A DNA stretch of 42,081 bases from Gemmatimonadota bacterium (GTDB lineage Bacteria; Gemmatimonadota; Gemmatimonadetes; Longimicrobiales; Gaopeijiaceae): assembly GCA_022823225.1 (NCBI GenBank), contig JAJDXM010000072.1:1-42081 (forward strand). Reading direction: 5' to 3'. Below the pieces are notes generated by a model. It was not told where the DNA came from. It did no database searches and saw only the letters and a list, made by a program, of their open reading frames with translations. The position numbers were made by a program, and so were the translations under genes. Below are positions 19,012 to 26,915 of the stretch, piece after piece (position 1 is the first letter of the stretch; each line of letters begins with the position of its first letter).

Positions 19012-20629
19012 ATGACCTGGGACCCGTGCCTTGCGCGCGCCGTCGCCGTCGAGCTGGGGGAGCGGCTGGCCGGTTCCAGAGCCAGGGCCCTTCGGTTGCG
19101 GCGGGAGGCGATGGAGGTGCTGGTCTGGTTTCGCAACGCGACTCTGGAGGTGGATCTGTCGCCGGGCCGGGGGGAGATCGTGCTGGGCCCGCCCGCGGAG
19201 CCGGACAGTGAGGCCGAGCCCCTGCCCGCCGTGCTCGCAACGGTCGAGGCCGTGCCGGACGAGCGGGTGATCGTCATGCGCTTCCGGCGGGTGCGGGGAA
19301 GGAAGCCGCACCCGGCGCTGATCCTGGAGTTGGCCACCAACCGCTGGAACGCGATCCTGGCGGACGGGCCGCAGCTGCGGGTGCGAAAGCGACTCAGAGC
19401 GTTTCGGACGCGACCCCTGCCGGTGGGGCAGCCCTGGACTGCACCGGGCGACGAGCGGCCCGGCGCGAAGAGGGAACGGGTGGAACTCGACAGGTGGCGG
19501 GAACTGGCGGGGGCGGCGGACCACGACGCGAGAGGCGTTCTCCTGCGAGCCGTAGCATACCTCTCCGGACTGAACATCAGCCACGTCCTGAACCAGGGAA
19601 GCCGGAAGGAGAGCTATCGCCGCTGGCGCACGATGGCGGAAGGGACCGAAGTCAGACCTCATCTGCTTCGGCTGGCTTCGGGTCCACAGCCGTACCCCTG
19701 GCCCCTGGATGGAGTTCAGGCCCAACCCCTCGCCAGCCTGCTTGACGGGATGCGGGGCGCTCCGCGATGCAGGCCCTGCGGATCCGGAAGCGGAGCGGGG
19801 ACAGGTCGCTCGCCGTCTGGCCGCCGAAGCCCGCAGGCTTTCGCGCAAGATCGCGAACCTGCGCCGCCAGCTTGAGAAGGCGGGCAAGGCGCACCGGTTG
19901 CGAGAGGACGCCGCGCTCATCCTGTCGTCGCTACACCTGATCGAGCATGGCGCCGGACAGGTCACGCTGACCGACTTCGACGGCGCGGAGCGCACCCTCC
20001 TTCTCGATCCCGTGCTGCGCCCGCAGGAGCATGCCAACGCGCTGTTCCGCAGGGCCGCCAGACTGGAGCGCGCGGCAACCGAACTGCCCGGGCGAATCCG
20101 GGCCGCCGAAGCCGCGCTGGCCGAGATCACCGCGCTGCGGGCCCGCCACGCAAGCGGCGACCTGACCGCCCGGGAAGCCGATTCGCTGCTGCCGCCACCC
20201 CGCGCCCCCGGCCCGAAGTCGGCCCGGCGGGATTCGGAGACCGCCCCCCTTCCCTATCGCGTCTTCACGAGCAGCGGCGGAATCCAGATCCGGGTCGGCC
20301 GCGGCGCCCGGCACAACGACGCGCTCACCTTCCACCACTCCCGCCCCACCGACATCTGGCTGCACGCCCGGCACGCGGGCGGCGCCCACGTGATCCTGCG
20401 CTGGGCGCGCCCGGAGCGTCCCCCGGCCACCGATCTGGAGGAGGCCGCCGTCCTCGCCGCGATCCACTCCGGCGCGCGCGGCTCCGGGCTCGTCCCGGTG
20501 GACTGGACACGCCGGAAGTGGGTGCGAAAGCCGCGTGGCGCAGCACCGGGCGCGGTCATCCCGCACCGGGTCCGGACACTGTTCGTGGCGCCTGATTCGT
20601 CGCTCGCCAAGCGCCTCGCAACGCCCTGA
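19012..20629 (+). pseudogene. rqcH: RqcH/NFACT-family ribosome quality control factor, frameshifted
   Basis: Homologue of RqcH/Rqc2, which binds stalled 50S subunits and adds Ala tails to trapped peptides. The first frame (19012-19875) codes the NFACT-N part (for example LILELATNRWNAILADG). The next frame (to 20629) codes a coiled coil (RRLSRKIANLRRQLEKAG) and NFACT-R (DIWLHARHAGGAHVILR, VPVDWTRRKWVRKPRGA). A run of four G at 19754-19757 joins them: removing one G gives SLLDGMRALRDAGPADPEAER and a 538-aa protein of normal order. As written, translation stops at 19875 after 33 wrong residues. The Asp-Arg pair needed for Ala-tRNA binding in B. subtilis RqcH (D97/R98) aligns with Glu84-Arg85. 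GGAGG lies 7 nt before ATG 19012. A sequencing indel, a real mutation and a programmed shift are all possible. Confidence 0.85.
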
Positions 20630-20630
20630 A

Positions 20631-20646
20631 CGGACCTCGCGGTCCG
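20631..20646. terminator. Hairpin between convergent rqcH and trpA
   Basis: CGGACC (20631-20636) and GGTCCG (20641-20646) form a perfect 6-bp stem with a 4-nt loop, right behind the rqcH stop codon and 33 nt before the end of trpA on the other strand. The position between convergent genes suits a terminator, but no T-run follows on either strand, so it may act only as a 3'-end stabiliser. Confidence 0.35.
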
Positions 20647-20678
20647 GGGAGACGCGCGGCTGCCGAATCGAACCTGGC

Positions 20679-21500
20679 TCAAGCCACCTCGTCGAGTGCG
20701 GCCCTGAGTTCTCGCGCCAGCTCCAGCGCCCCGGCGACGCCCCCTTCGTCCAGCCGGTCCACGAGCGCGCTCCCCACCACCGCCGCATCCGCGGCCGCGC
20801 CCACCGCGCGGGCGTGTTCGGCGGTCGACACCCCGAATCCCACCGCGACGGGAACGGGCGACACGGCGCACACCGCCCCGGCTTCGCGGGCGAGTTCGGC
20901 GCGCAGTTCCGCGCCGGCGCCCGTGACCCCCGTGCGCGCGATGTAGTACACGAACCCCTGGCTCGCCCGGGCGATCTCCGCGGCGCGCACCGGGTCGGTG
21001 GTCGGCGCGATGAGGCGGACCAGGTCGAGCGGACACGCCTCCAGCGCGGCTTCCAGCGCCGGGTCCGCGCCCAGCGGCAGGTCGGTGGGCAGGATGCCGT
21101 CGGCCCCCGCGTCGACCGCCTCCCGGATGAAGTTCTCCACGCCCCGCGAATGGATCGGATTCAGGTACGAAAAGATGACGACCGGCACATCGCTGGCGTC
21201 GCGCAGCTCGGCGAGCACCTCGAGGACGTCGCTCACGGTTGTGCCCCGGTCCAGCGCGCCCTGGCTGGAACGCTGGATCGTGGGTCCGTCGGCCATCGGG
21301 TCGCTGAAGGGGATTCCCAGCTCGATCACGTCGGCCCCCGCGTCGGCCAGACCCGCGAGAAGCGCACGGGTGTGGTAGAGCGTCGGGTATCCCGCGGTCA
21401 CGTAGGGGATGAAGCCCCTTCTTCCCTGTGCGCCCAGGGCGGCAAAACGGGCGGCGATGCGGCCGTTCCCCGCCGGGGGCGCCACGCGCGGACTAGCCAT
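20679..21500 (-). CDS. trpA: Tryptophan synthase alpha subunit
   Basis: A 273-aa TIM barrel that cleaves indole-3-glycerol phosphate to indole and glyceraldehyde-3-phosphate and passes indole to TrpB. The catalytic Glu60 ([12 protein letters not shown]) and Asp71 ([10 protein letters not shown]) are present, with PTDLPLGAD and the phosphate-binding [13 protein letters not shown] 21500 overlaps the trpB stop by 8 nt; an upstream in-frame extension to 21542 is unlikely. It is the last gene of trpC-trpF-trpB-trpA. Confidence 0.96.
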   Translation of the reverse strand: MASPRVAPPAGNGRIAARFAALGAQGRRGFIPYVTAGYPTLYHTRALLAGLADAGADVIELGIPFSDPMADGPTIQRSSQGALDRGTTVSDVLEVLAELRDASDVPVVIFSYLNPIHSRGVENFIREAVDAGADGILPTDLPLGADPALEAALEACPLDLVRLIAPTTDPVRAAEIARASQGFVYYIARTGVTGAGAELRAELAREAGAVCAVSPVPVAVGFGVSTAEHARAVGAAADAAVVGSALVDRLDEGGVAGALELARELRAALDEVA

Positions 21501-22683
21501 CGGCCGGCAGACCCGCGACATGCACCGCGTCCTTGTCGCCACGCCCGCTCAGGCAGATCGCCACCGGCGCCTCAAGTTCGCCCCGCCTCCCCGCCTCCGC
21601 GACCCAGGCCAGCGCGTGGGCGGTCTCGAGCGCCGGAATGATCCCCTCCAGCCCCGGGAGCGACCGGAACGCCCGCTCCGCGGCGCCGTCTCCCACGCTC
21701 ACGTACCGGGCCCGCCCGGTCTCCTTCAGGTGCGAGTGCTCGGGTCCCACTCCCGGGTAGTCGAGCCCGGCCGCCACCGAGTGCGCGGGCGCGACCTGCC
21801 CGTCGGCGTCCTGGAGCAGGTAGCTCAGCGACCCGTGCAGCACCCCGGGGCGCCCTTCGGTCAGGGACGCCGAAGACCGCCCGCTGCCGAGCCCCTCCCC
21901 CGCCGCCTCCACCCCGATCAGGGCGACCTCCTCGTCGCCGGCGAAGGCGTGGAACATCCCCATCGCGTTCGACCCGCCCCCCACGCACGCGACCACCGAC
22001 GCGGGCAGCCGCCCCTCGGCCTCAAGGATCTGGCGCCGCGCCTCGCGCCCGATCACCGCCTGGAAGTCGCGCACGATCATCGGGAACGGGTGCGGCCCCA
22101 CCACCGACCCGATGATGTAATGCGTGTTCCCGACGTTGATGACCCAGTCGCGGAGCGCCTCGTTGGTGGCGTCCTTCAGCGTGCGGGTGCCGGAGGCGAC
22201 CGGCCGCACCTCGGCGCCGAGCAACTCCATGCGGTATACGTTGAGCGACTGGCGCTCCACGTCCTCGGTGCCCATGTAGACGACGCATTCGAGGTCGAAC
22301 AGCGCGCACGCCGTGGCCGTGGCGACCCCGTGCTGGCCGGCGCCGGTCTCCGCGATGATCCGGGGCTTGCCCATCCGGAGCGCGAGGAGCGCCTGCCCCA
22401 CCGTGTTGTTGATCTTGTGCGCGCCGGTATGGTTGAGGTCCTCGCGCTTGAGATAGACCGGCGCGACCCCCGCCTCGGCTTCGAAGCGGCGCGCGCGGTA
22501 GAGGGGCGTCGGCCGGCCGACGTACTCCGAGGCGAGACGGTCCACCTCGGCCAGGAAGGCCGGATCCCGCGAGGCCTCGATGTAGGCGGCCGCGAGCTGG
22601 TCGAGGGCGGGGATCAGGGTTTCCGGGACGTAGCGTCCGCCGAACGGGCCGAAGCGGCCGGTGTGTGGCGCGGGACGTGTCAT
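21493..22683 (-). CDS. trpB: Tryptophan synthase beta subunit
   Basis: PLP enzyme of 396 aa that joins indole and serine to tryptophan. The PLP lysine is Lys90 in [10 protein letters not shown]; also present are [14 protein letters not shown], the phosphate-binding [12 protein letters not shown] and the late CLSGRGDKD. Length and motifs fit TrpB1, the partner of TrpA. ATG 22683 overlaps the trpF TGA (ATGA) by 4 nt, so translation is coupled. Confidence 0.97.
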   Translation of the reverse strand: MTRPAPHTGRFGPFGGRYVPETLIPALDQLAAAYIEASRDPAFLAEVDRLASEYVGRPTPLYRARRFEAEAGVAPVYLKREDLNHTGAHKINNTVGQALLALRMGKPRIIAETGAGQHGVATATACALFDLECVVYMGTEDVERQSLNVYRMELLGAEVRPVASGTRTLKDATNEALRDWVINVGNTHYIIGSVVGPHPFPMIVRDFQAVIGREARRQILEAEGRLPASVVACVGGGSNAMGMFHAFAGDEEVALIGVEAAGEGLGSGRSSASLTEGRPGVLHGSLSYLLQDADGQVAPAHSVAAGLDYPGVGPEHSHLKETGRARYVSVGDGAAERAFRSLPGLEGIIPALETAHALAWVAEAGRRGELEAPVAICLSGRGDKDAVHVAGLPADG

Positions 22684-23345
22684 GACGGATTCCCCGGCCC
22701 CGCGCCCGCCGCGCGGATCGCCGCAACGAAGGCTCTTGTGCGCTCCGCGTCCTTGCTGCCGGGTTCCGATTCGACCCCCGAACTCGCGTCGAGGACGTCG
22801 GGCCGCAGCGCTCCGATGGCGGCGCCAGCGTTCTCCGGCGTCATTCCGCCGGCGGCGATGAAGGTCGCTGCGCCGATGGCTCCGCGCACCGCCGCGCCGG
22901 TGCCGGCCCACGCGAAGGTGCGGCCCGTCCCACCCGGCCGGGATGGATCCCAGGCGTCGATCAGGATGCCGTCGGCCACCTCGGCGTAGCGGCGCGCGGC
23001 ACCCTCGACGGAGAGCCCGGAACGGACGTGGACCGTCTTCCAGACCCGCCACGGACCCTCGGACGCGATCTCGGCCACGGTCCACGGCGGCTCGCTCCCC
23101 GACAGCTGGATCACGTCGAGGCCGAGTTCGCCGGCCAGCGCCGCCACCTGTTCGGACGCGGCGTCCACGAACACCCCCACGCGGCGCGCGCCCGACGCCT
23201 CGTAGACCTGCTTCGCGCGGCCGGGCCGCACGCTGCGCGAAAAGCCCGGCGACAGGATCACCCCCAGGTAGTCGGCTCCCGCGCCGTCGACGACCCGCGC
23301 GTCCCGGGGAGACATCACCCCGCACACCTTGGCTTGCACGGTCAC
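22680..23345 (-). CDS. trpF: Phosphoribosylanthranilate isomerase
   Basis: A 221-aa TIM barrel for the Amadori rearrangement of phosphoribosylanthranilate to CdRP. The general base Cys8 is in [10 protein letters not shown], the general acid Asp lies in [10 protein letters not shown], and the phosphate site is [12 protein letters not shown] followed by [15 protein letters not shown]. The start is GTG 23345, whose GTGA overlaps the trpC stop by 4 nt. It stands as a separate protein, not fused to TrpC as in E. coli. Confidence 0.96.
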   Translation of the reverse strand: MTVQAKVCGVMSPRDARVVDGAGADYLGVILSPGFSRSVRPGRAKQVYEASGARRVGVFVDAASEQVAALAGELGLDVIQLSGSEPPWTVAEIASEGPWRVWKTVHVRSGLSVEGAARRYAEVADGILIDAWDPSRPGGTGRTFAWAGTGAAVRGAIGAATFIAAGGMTPENAGAAIGALRPDVLDASSGVESEPGSKDAERTRAFVAAIRAAGAGPGNPS

Positions 23346-24175
23346 GGCCTGCTCCCCCTGCTGCGCGGCACCGCCCCCAGCTCCTCCACAAAGCGGCCCG
23401 GGGCGCCGCTTCGCACCAGGGCCTCCCCGACCAGCACGGCGTCGGCGCCGGCGGCGGCCACCCTGGCGACGTCATCGGCGCCGCGAATCCCGCTCTCCGA
23501 CACGACGAGGACCTCGCCCGGCAGATACCGCGCAAGGCGCTCCGTCACGCCGAGGTCGGTGCGAAACGCGCTCAGGTCGCGGTTGTTGATCCCGACGAGC
23601 GCGGCACCGGCCCGGAGCGCCGTTTCGATCTCCCACTCGTCGTGGACCTCGACCAGCGCCGTCATCCCGAGCTCGTGGATCATCGCGCGCAGGTCGCCGG
23701 CAAGTACGGGATCCAGGATGCGCACGATCAGCAGCATCATGTCAGCGGCGGCGGCGCGTCCCTCGTACACCTGCAGCGGATCGATCACGAAGTCCTTGCG
23801 AAGCACCGGCACCGCCACCGCCCGCCTTGCCGACCGGAGATCCCCGAGAGAACCACCGAACCAGGGGCCGTCGGTCAACACGCTCACGGCCGTCGCGCCG
23901 GCCGCCTCGTATTCGGCGGCGAGCGACGCCGGATCGAGCCCCATGTCGATCTCCCCGGCGCCCGGCGAGCGCCTCTTGACCTCGGCGATCACACCCACCC
24001 GGGCACGGTCCCCGAGCGGCCCGAGCACCGGACGCGGCGGGGGCGCGGCCTCGGCGGCGCGGCGAAGATCCGCCGCCGACCGGCGCAGCTCTCTCACCTC
24101 GCCGGCCTTCGTGGCCACGATCCGTTCCAGGATGTGCCCGCCGACCGCCGCCGCGGCCCCTTGTTGTTCGGTCAA
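23342..24175 (-). CDS. trpC: Indole-3-glycerol phosphate synthase
   Basis: A 277-aa TIM barrel that closes the indole ring from CdRP. Motifs are [36 protein letters not shown] and VSESGIRG, together giving the catalytic Lys/Glu set. The start is taken as TTG 24175, with AAGG about 10 nt upstream; no in-frame ATG is available before the conserved [13 protein letters not shown] at codon 11 is an alternative. The first of two putative LexA boxes covers this start, so trpC may be affected by LexA too. It heads trpC-F-B-A. Confidence 0.94.
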   Translation of the reverse strand: MTEQQGAAAAVGGHILERIVATKAGEVRELRRSAADLRRAAEAAPPPRPVLGPLGDRARVGVIAEVKRRSPGAGEIDMGLDPASLAAEYEAAGATAVSVLTDGPWFGGSLGDLRSARRAVAVPVLRKDFVIDPLQVYEGRAAAADMMLLIVRILDPVLAGDLRAMIHELGMTALVEVHDEWEIETALRAGAALVGINNRDLSAFRTDLGVTERLARYLPGEVLVVSESGIRGADDVARVAAAGADAVLVGEALVRSGAPGRFVEELGAVPRSRGSRP

Positions 24176-24208
24176 GATTCGGTTACCTTGTTCGGAAGAT
24201 ATTCGGTT
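24166..24208. promoter_or_regulatory. Two direct-repeat boxes, putative LexA operator (lexA/trpC)
   Basis: The element GTTCGG-N5-ATTCGGTT occurs twice, at 24166-24184 and 24190-24208, 24 bp apart and with 15 of 19 positions the same. Each box contains GTTC-N7-ATTC, one base from the alphaproteobacterial LexA box GTTC-N7-GTTC. A possible lexA promoter, TTGTTG (24161-24166) N17 TACCTT (24184-24189), would place box 1 between -35 and -10 and box 2 at the transcription start. That is where an autorepressor should bind. Confidence 0.55.
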
Positions 24209-24246
24209 TTGCCGATGCGGATCCTCACCGACCTCGGAGAAGAGTC

Positions 24247-24849
24247 ATGGCCCTGACCAAGCGTCAGAAGGAGATCCTCGACTTCCTCAAGACCTTCATC
24301 GAAGACAACGGCTACGCGCCGAGCTTCGAGGAGATTTGCTCGGCCTTCGGCTACACTTCGCTCGCCACCGTCCACGAGCATCTGACCAATCTGGCAGCGA
24401 AGGGGTACATCCGGAAGGCATACCGGGAGAGCCGCTCGATCGAGTTTCCGCCCGAGGCCGAACCGTCGGTGCCACTGCCCCTCCTGGGCACGGTGGCCGC
24501 CGGCCAGCCGATCGAGGCCGTGGAGGACAGCGAGACCCTCGCCATCCCGGGCGAGATGATCCGCCAGGGGTCGGACCACTACGTGCTCCGCGTCTCGGGG
24601 GAGTCGATGATCGACGAGCAGATCCGCGACGGAGACCATATCGTGGTCAGCGCCCGCCAGACCGCCGATGACGGCGAAATGGTGGTGGCTCTGGTCGGGA
24701 ACGAAGACGCCACGGTGAAGAAGCTCTACCGCGAGAGCGGCAACCGCATCCGCTTGCAGCCGGCCAATGCCACCATGGAGCCGATCATCGAAGACGCGGA
24801 AAACGTGCGGGTGCGGGGGGTCGTGGTGGGCCTGCTGAGAAGGTACTGA
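24247..24849 (+). CDS. lexA: LexA SOS repressor
   Basis: A 200-aa repressor-protease that cleaves itself when RecA is activated by DNA damage. The winged HTH is at 1-65 (SFEEICSAFGYTSLATVHEHLTNLAAKGYI written in part: TSLATVHEHL). The scissile bond is Ala85-Gly86 in GTVAAGQP, the nucleophile Ser120 in RVSGESMID and the general base Lys158 in DATVKKLY. ATG 24247 follows GGAGAAGAG. The gene is divergent from trpC, convergent with trpD, and probably autoregulated through the boxes at 24166-24208. The recognition helix looks more like the Gram-positive type than the E. coli type. Confidence 0.97.
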   Translation: MALTKRQKEILDFLKTFIEDNGYAPSFEEICSAFGYTSLATVHEHLTNLAAKGYIRKAYRESRSIEFPPEAEPSVPLPLLGTVAAGQPIEAVEDSETLAIPGEMIRQGSDHYVLRVSGESMIDEQIRDGDHIVVSARQTADDGEMVVALVGNEDATVKKLYRESGNRIRLQPANATMEPIIEDAENVRVRGVVVGLLRRY

Positions 24850-24862
24850 GCGCGGCGGGCGG

Positions 24863-24977
24863 CCCATCGCGACATGCCGGCGTCCCGCGGTTTGCCGCGG
24901 CGGATGACCCATCGCGACATCCCACCGTCCCACGGTTTGCCGCGGCGCGGCGCCCATCCCGACATCCCGGCGTCCCG
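24863..24977. repeat. 45-bp tandem repeat, about 2.5 copies
   Basis: Copies begin with CCCATCGCGACAT at 24863 and 24908 and with CCCATCCCGACAT at 24953; the third is cut after about 25 nt, just before the trpD stop. Copies 1 and 2 each hold a hairpin of the form CGCGG-TTTG-CCGCG (perfect in copy 1, one mismatch in copy 2). It fills the space between convergent lexA and trpD, so it may end transcription from both sides, though there is no T-run. No convincing protein is encoded. Confidence 0.8.
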
Positions 24978-24980
24978 CCT

Positions 24981-26033
24981 CTACGCCGCCCTGCGGCTCG
25001 CTTCGATCAGCCGCTCCAGCACCGCGGCCGCCCCTCCCGAGTCGATCGCGCGGGCCGCGGCGGCGACACCCTCTTCCAGCGACTCGACCCCGCCCGCGAC
25101 GTAGTACGCGGCCGCCGCGTTGATCAGTACCGCCGTGCGGGCGGCGCCCCGGTCCCTCCCCGCCAGCACCGCCCTGATCACCTCCGCGTTCCGGTCCGGC
25201 TCCCCCCCTGCCAGTTCCCCCGGCGCGACCGCGTCGAGCCCCAGATCCCGGGGCGCCACACGCCAGGTCGACACCGCGCCACCCCTCAACTCGGCGACAT
25301 GGGTCGGCCCACAGGGGCTGATCTCGTCCAGGCCCGGCTCTCCGTGCACCACCATGGCGCGCTCGTGGTCCAGCTCGGCGAGCGCGTGCACCACGAGATC
25401 CAGGAAGGCGGGGTCGGCCACGCCGACGACCTGGCGGCGCGCTCCGGCCGGATTGGTCAACGGCCCCAGGAGGTTCATGATCGTGGTGACCCCGAGTTCG
25501 CGGCGCACCGGGACCACATGGCGCATGGCGGGGTGGAGGAGGGGCGCGAACATGAAGACTATCCCCGCCTCTGCAAGGACCGCGACCATCGCTTCCGGGG
25601 TCAGCTGCACCACGACGCCCAGCGCCTCCAGCACATCCGCGCTCCCGCACTTCGAGGTGAAGGAGCGATTGCCGTGCTTCGCGACCCGCACGCCCCCGGC
25701 CGCAACGACCAGCGCGGCCGCTGTCGAGATGTTGAAGGTCGACACCCGCCCGCCCCCGGTCCCGCAGGTGTCGACGAGGGCATCCCTGTCGGGCGCCCGC
25801 ACCGGGACCATCGCAGCGCGCAGCGCCTCGACGCCGCCCGCAACTTCCGACGGCGCCAGCCCCTTGGTCTGCAGCGCGGCGAGGAGCGCACCGGTCCGGA
25901 TCCGCGACGCCTTGCAAGACACGATGTGGCCGAAGGCGGCGGCCGCCTCGCGGCGCGTGAGGTCGTCGCCGCCCACAACCTTCGCGAGCAGCGGAACCAG
26001 GTCGAACTCGGCAGTCTTCGTCGTGTTGTTCAC
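24981..26033 (-). CDS. trpD: Anthranilate phosphoribosyltransferase
   Basis: A 350-aa enzyme that transfers phosphoribose from PRPP to anthranilate. Signature motifs are DTCGTGGGRVSTFN (PRPP/Mg site), KHGNRSFTSKCGSADVLEALG, and HPAMRHVVPVRRELG with TIMNLLGPLTNPA. I chose GTG 26033, which has GGAGGG 6 nt upstream; there is no ATG. It is separated from trpC-F-B-A by lexA on the opposite strand, so it has its own promoter or formerly joined them. trpE and trpG are not in the window. It is divergent from truA with 57 nt between. Confidence 0.96.
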   Translation of the reverse strand: MNNTTKTAEFDLVPLLAKVVGGDDLTRREAAAAFGHIVSCKASRIRTGALLAALQTKGLAPSEVAGGVEALRAAMVPVRAPDRDALVDTCGTGGGRVSTFNISTAAALVVAAGGVRVAKHGNRSFTSKCGSADVLEALGVVVQLTPEAMVAVLAEAGIVFMFAPLLHPAMRHVVPVRRELGVTTIMNLLGPLTNPAGARRQVVGVADPAFLDLVVHALAELDHERAMVVHGEPGLDEISPCGPTHVAELRGGAVSTWRVAPRDLGLDAVAPGELAGGEPDRNAEVIRAVLAGRDRGAARTAVLINAAAAYYVAGGVESLEEGVAAAARAIDSGGAAAVLERLIEASRRAA

Positions 26034-26052
26034 TCCGTTCCCTCCGCTCCGG

Positions 26053-26080
26053 TTGACGCGACCGGGCCAGCGTGTAGGTT
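26053..26080 (+). promoter_or_regulatory. Candidate promoter for truA and the purine chain
   Basis: TTGACG (26053-26058), a 16-nt spacer and TAGGTT (26075-26080) precede the truA ATG at 26091. The predicted start of transcription falls only a few bases before the ATG, and no Shine-Dalgarno is visible, which points to a leaderless or nearly leaderless transcript. It would serve the ten-gene chain through purF. Confidence 0.45.
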
Positions 26081-26090
26081 GCCGGTAACA

Positions 26091-26906
26091 ATGAGCGATA
26101 GAGAGACCCGCTTCAAGCTGACCCTTCACTACGACGGCTCCGCCTTTCACGGGTGGCAGGTGCAGCCCGGCCAACCCACCGTCCAGGGCGCGCTGGAGGC
26201 TGCGGTCTCGCGCATCTCCGGAGCGCACCGGACGGTGACCGGGGCCGGACGGACCGACGCGGGAGTACACGCGACCGGTCAGGTGGCCTCGGTCGCGATG
26301 CCCGGCGAATGGACTTCCGCCGAGTTGTTGCGCGCACTGAACGCCGTTCTTCCACACGCGGTCTGGGTGCGGAGCGCCGAGGCCGTACCCGCCGCATTCC
26401 AGCCTCGTTTCGATGCTCTTTCGCGCAGATACGCCTACCGGGTGGGCACGGCGGCCGAAGCCGCTTCTCCCTTTCACCGCAGGTGGTGCTGGCCACTCTG
26501 CCGCCCACTCGACATGGAGGCGGCGGCGGTCGCCGCCGGGACGATCCTGGGCGAGCACGAGTTCCACAGTTTCGCCAAGACCGGCCAGCCCGAACGGGGG
26601 CACGTTTGCAACGTCAGCGCCGCCGCGTGGCGTCCGTGGGGTGAGCTCGGGGCGGTCTTCGAGATCTCGGCGAACCGCTTCCTGCACCGGATGGTGCGAT
26701 ATTTGGTGGGGACCATGGTCGATGTCGCGCTGGGCCGCCGGAGTGCGGGCGACATGGTCCCGCTGTTGCAGCGCGAGAAAGGAGACAGCCCCTTGACGAC
26801 CTCGCCGCCGGCGCCGCCGGGAGGACTCTTTCTCACCGCCGTCGAGTACCCTGCGCCCACTTCTGACGCAGGCAGTGTAAAGCAAACATTACATAATGTA
26901 AAATGA
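26091..26906 (+). CDS. truA: tRNA pseudouridine synthase A
   Basis: A 271-aa enzyme that makes pseudouridine at positions 38-40 of tRNA anticodon arms. The opening LTLHYDGSAFHGWQVQPGQPT, catalytic Asp56 in GAGRTDAGVHATGQV, RRYAYRV, FHSFAKTG and NRFLHRMVRYLVGTMVDV are all standard. ATG 26091 sits right behind a promoter-like sequence with no visible ribosome site. Its TGA overlaps the htrA ATG (ATGA); the last ten codons are unusually AT-rich because they also carry the palindromic site at 26875-26915. Confidence 0.95.
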   Translation: MSDRETRFKLTLHYDGSAFHGWQVQPGQPTVQGALEAAVSRISGAHRTVTGAGRTDAGVHATGQVASVAMPGEWTSAELLRALNAVLPHAVWVRSAEAVPAAFQPRFDALSRRYAYRVGTAAEAASPFHRRWCWPLCRPLDMEAAAVAAGTILGEHEFHSFAKTGQPERGHVCNVSAAAWRPWGELGAVFEISANRFLHRMVRYLVGTMVDVALGRRSAGDMVPLLQREKGDSPLTTSPPAPPGGLFLTAVEYPAPTSDAGSVKQTLHNVK

Positions 26907-26915
26907 AGTTTACAT
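26875..26915. promoter_or_regulatory. Array of TTTACAT/ATGTAAA half-sites at the truA-htrA junction
   Basis: Four copies of one half-site alternate in orientation: GTGTAAA (26875-26881), TTACAT (26889-26894), ATGTAAA (26896-26902) and TTTACAT (26909-26915). The middle pair forms the perfect palindrome TTACAT-A-ATGTAA. The array overlaps the end of truA and the start codon of htrA, in a strongly AT-rich patch. It resembles a repressor operator for an unidentified regulator, possibly giving htrA and the genes after it separate control. Confidence 0.45.

Noticed and set aside
20679-26033. trp attenuator or leader peptide
   Set aside because: The gaps before trpC and trpD are too short and show no Trp-rich leader or paired terminator stems.
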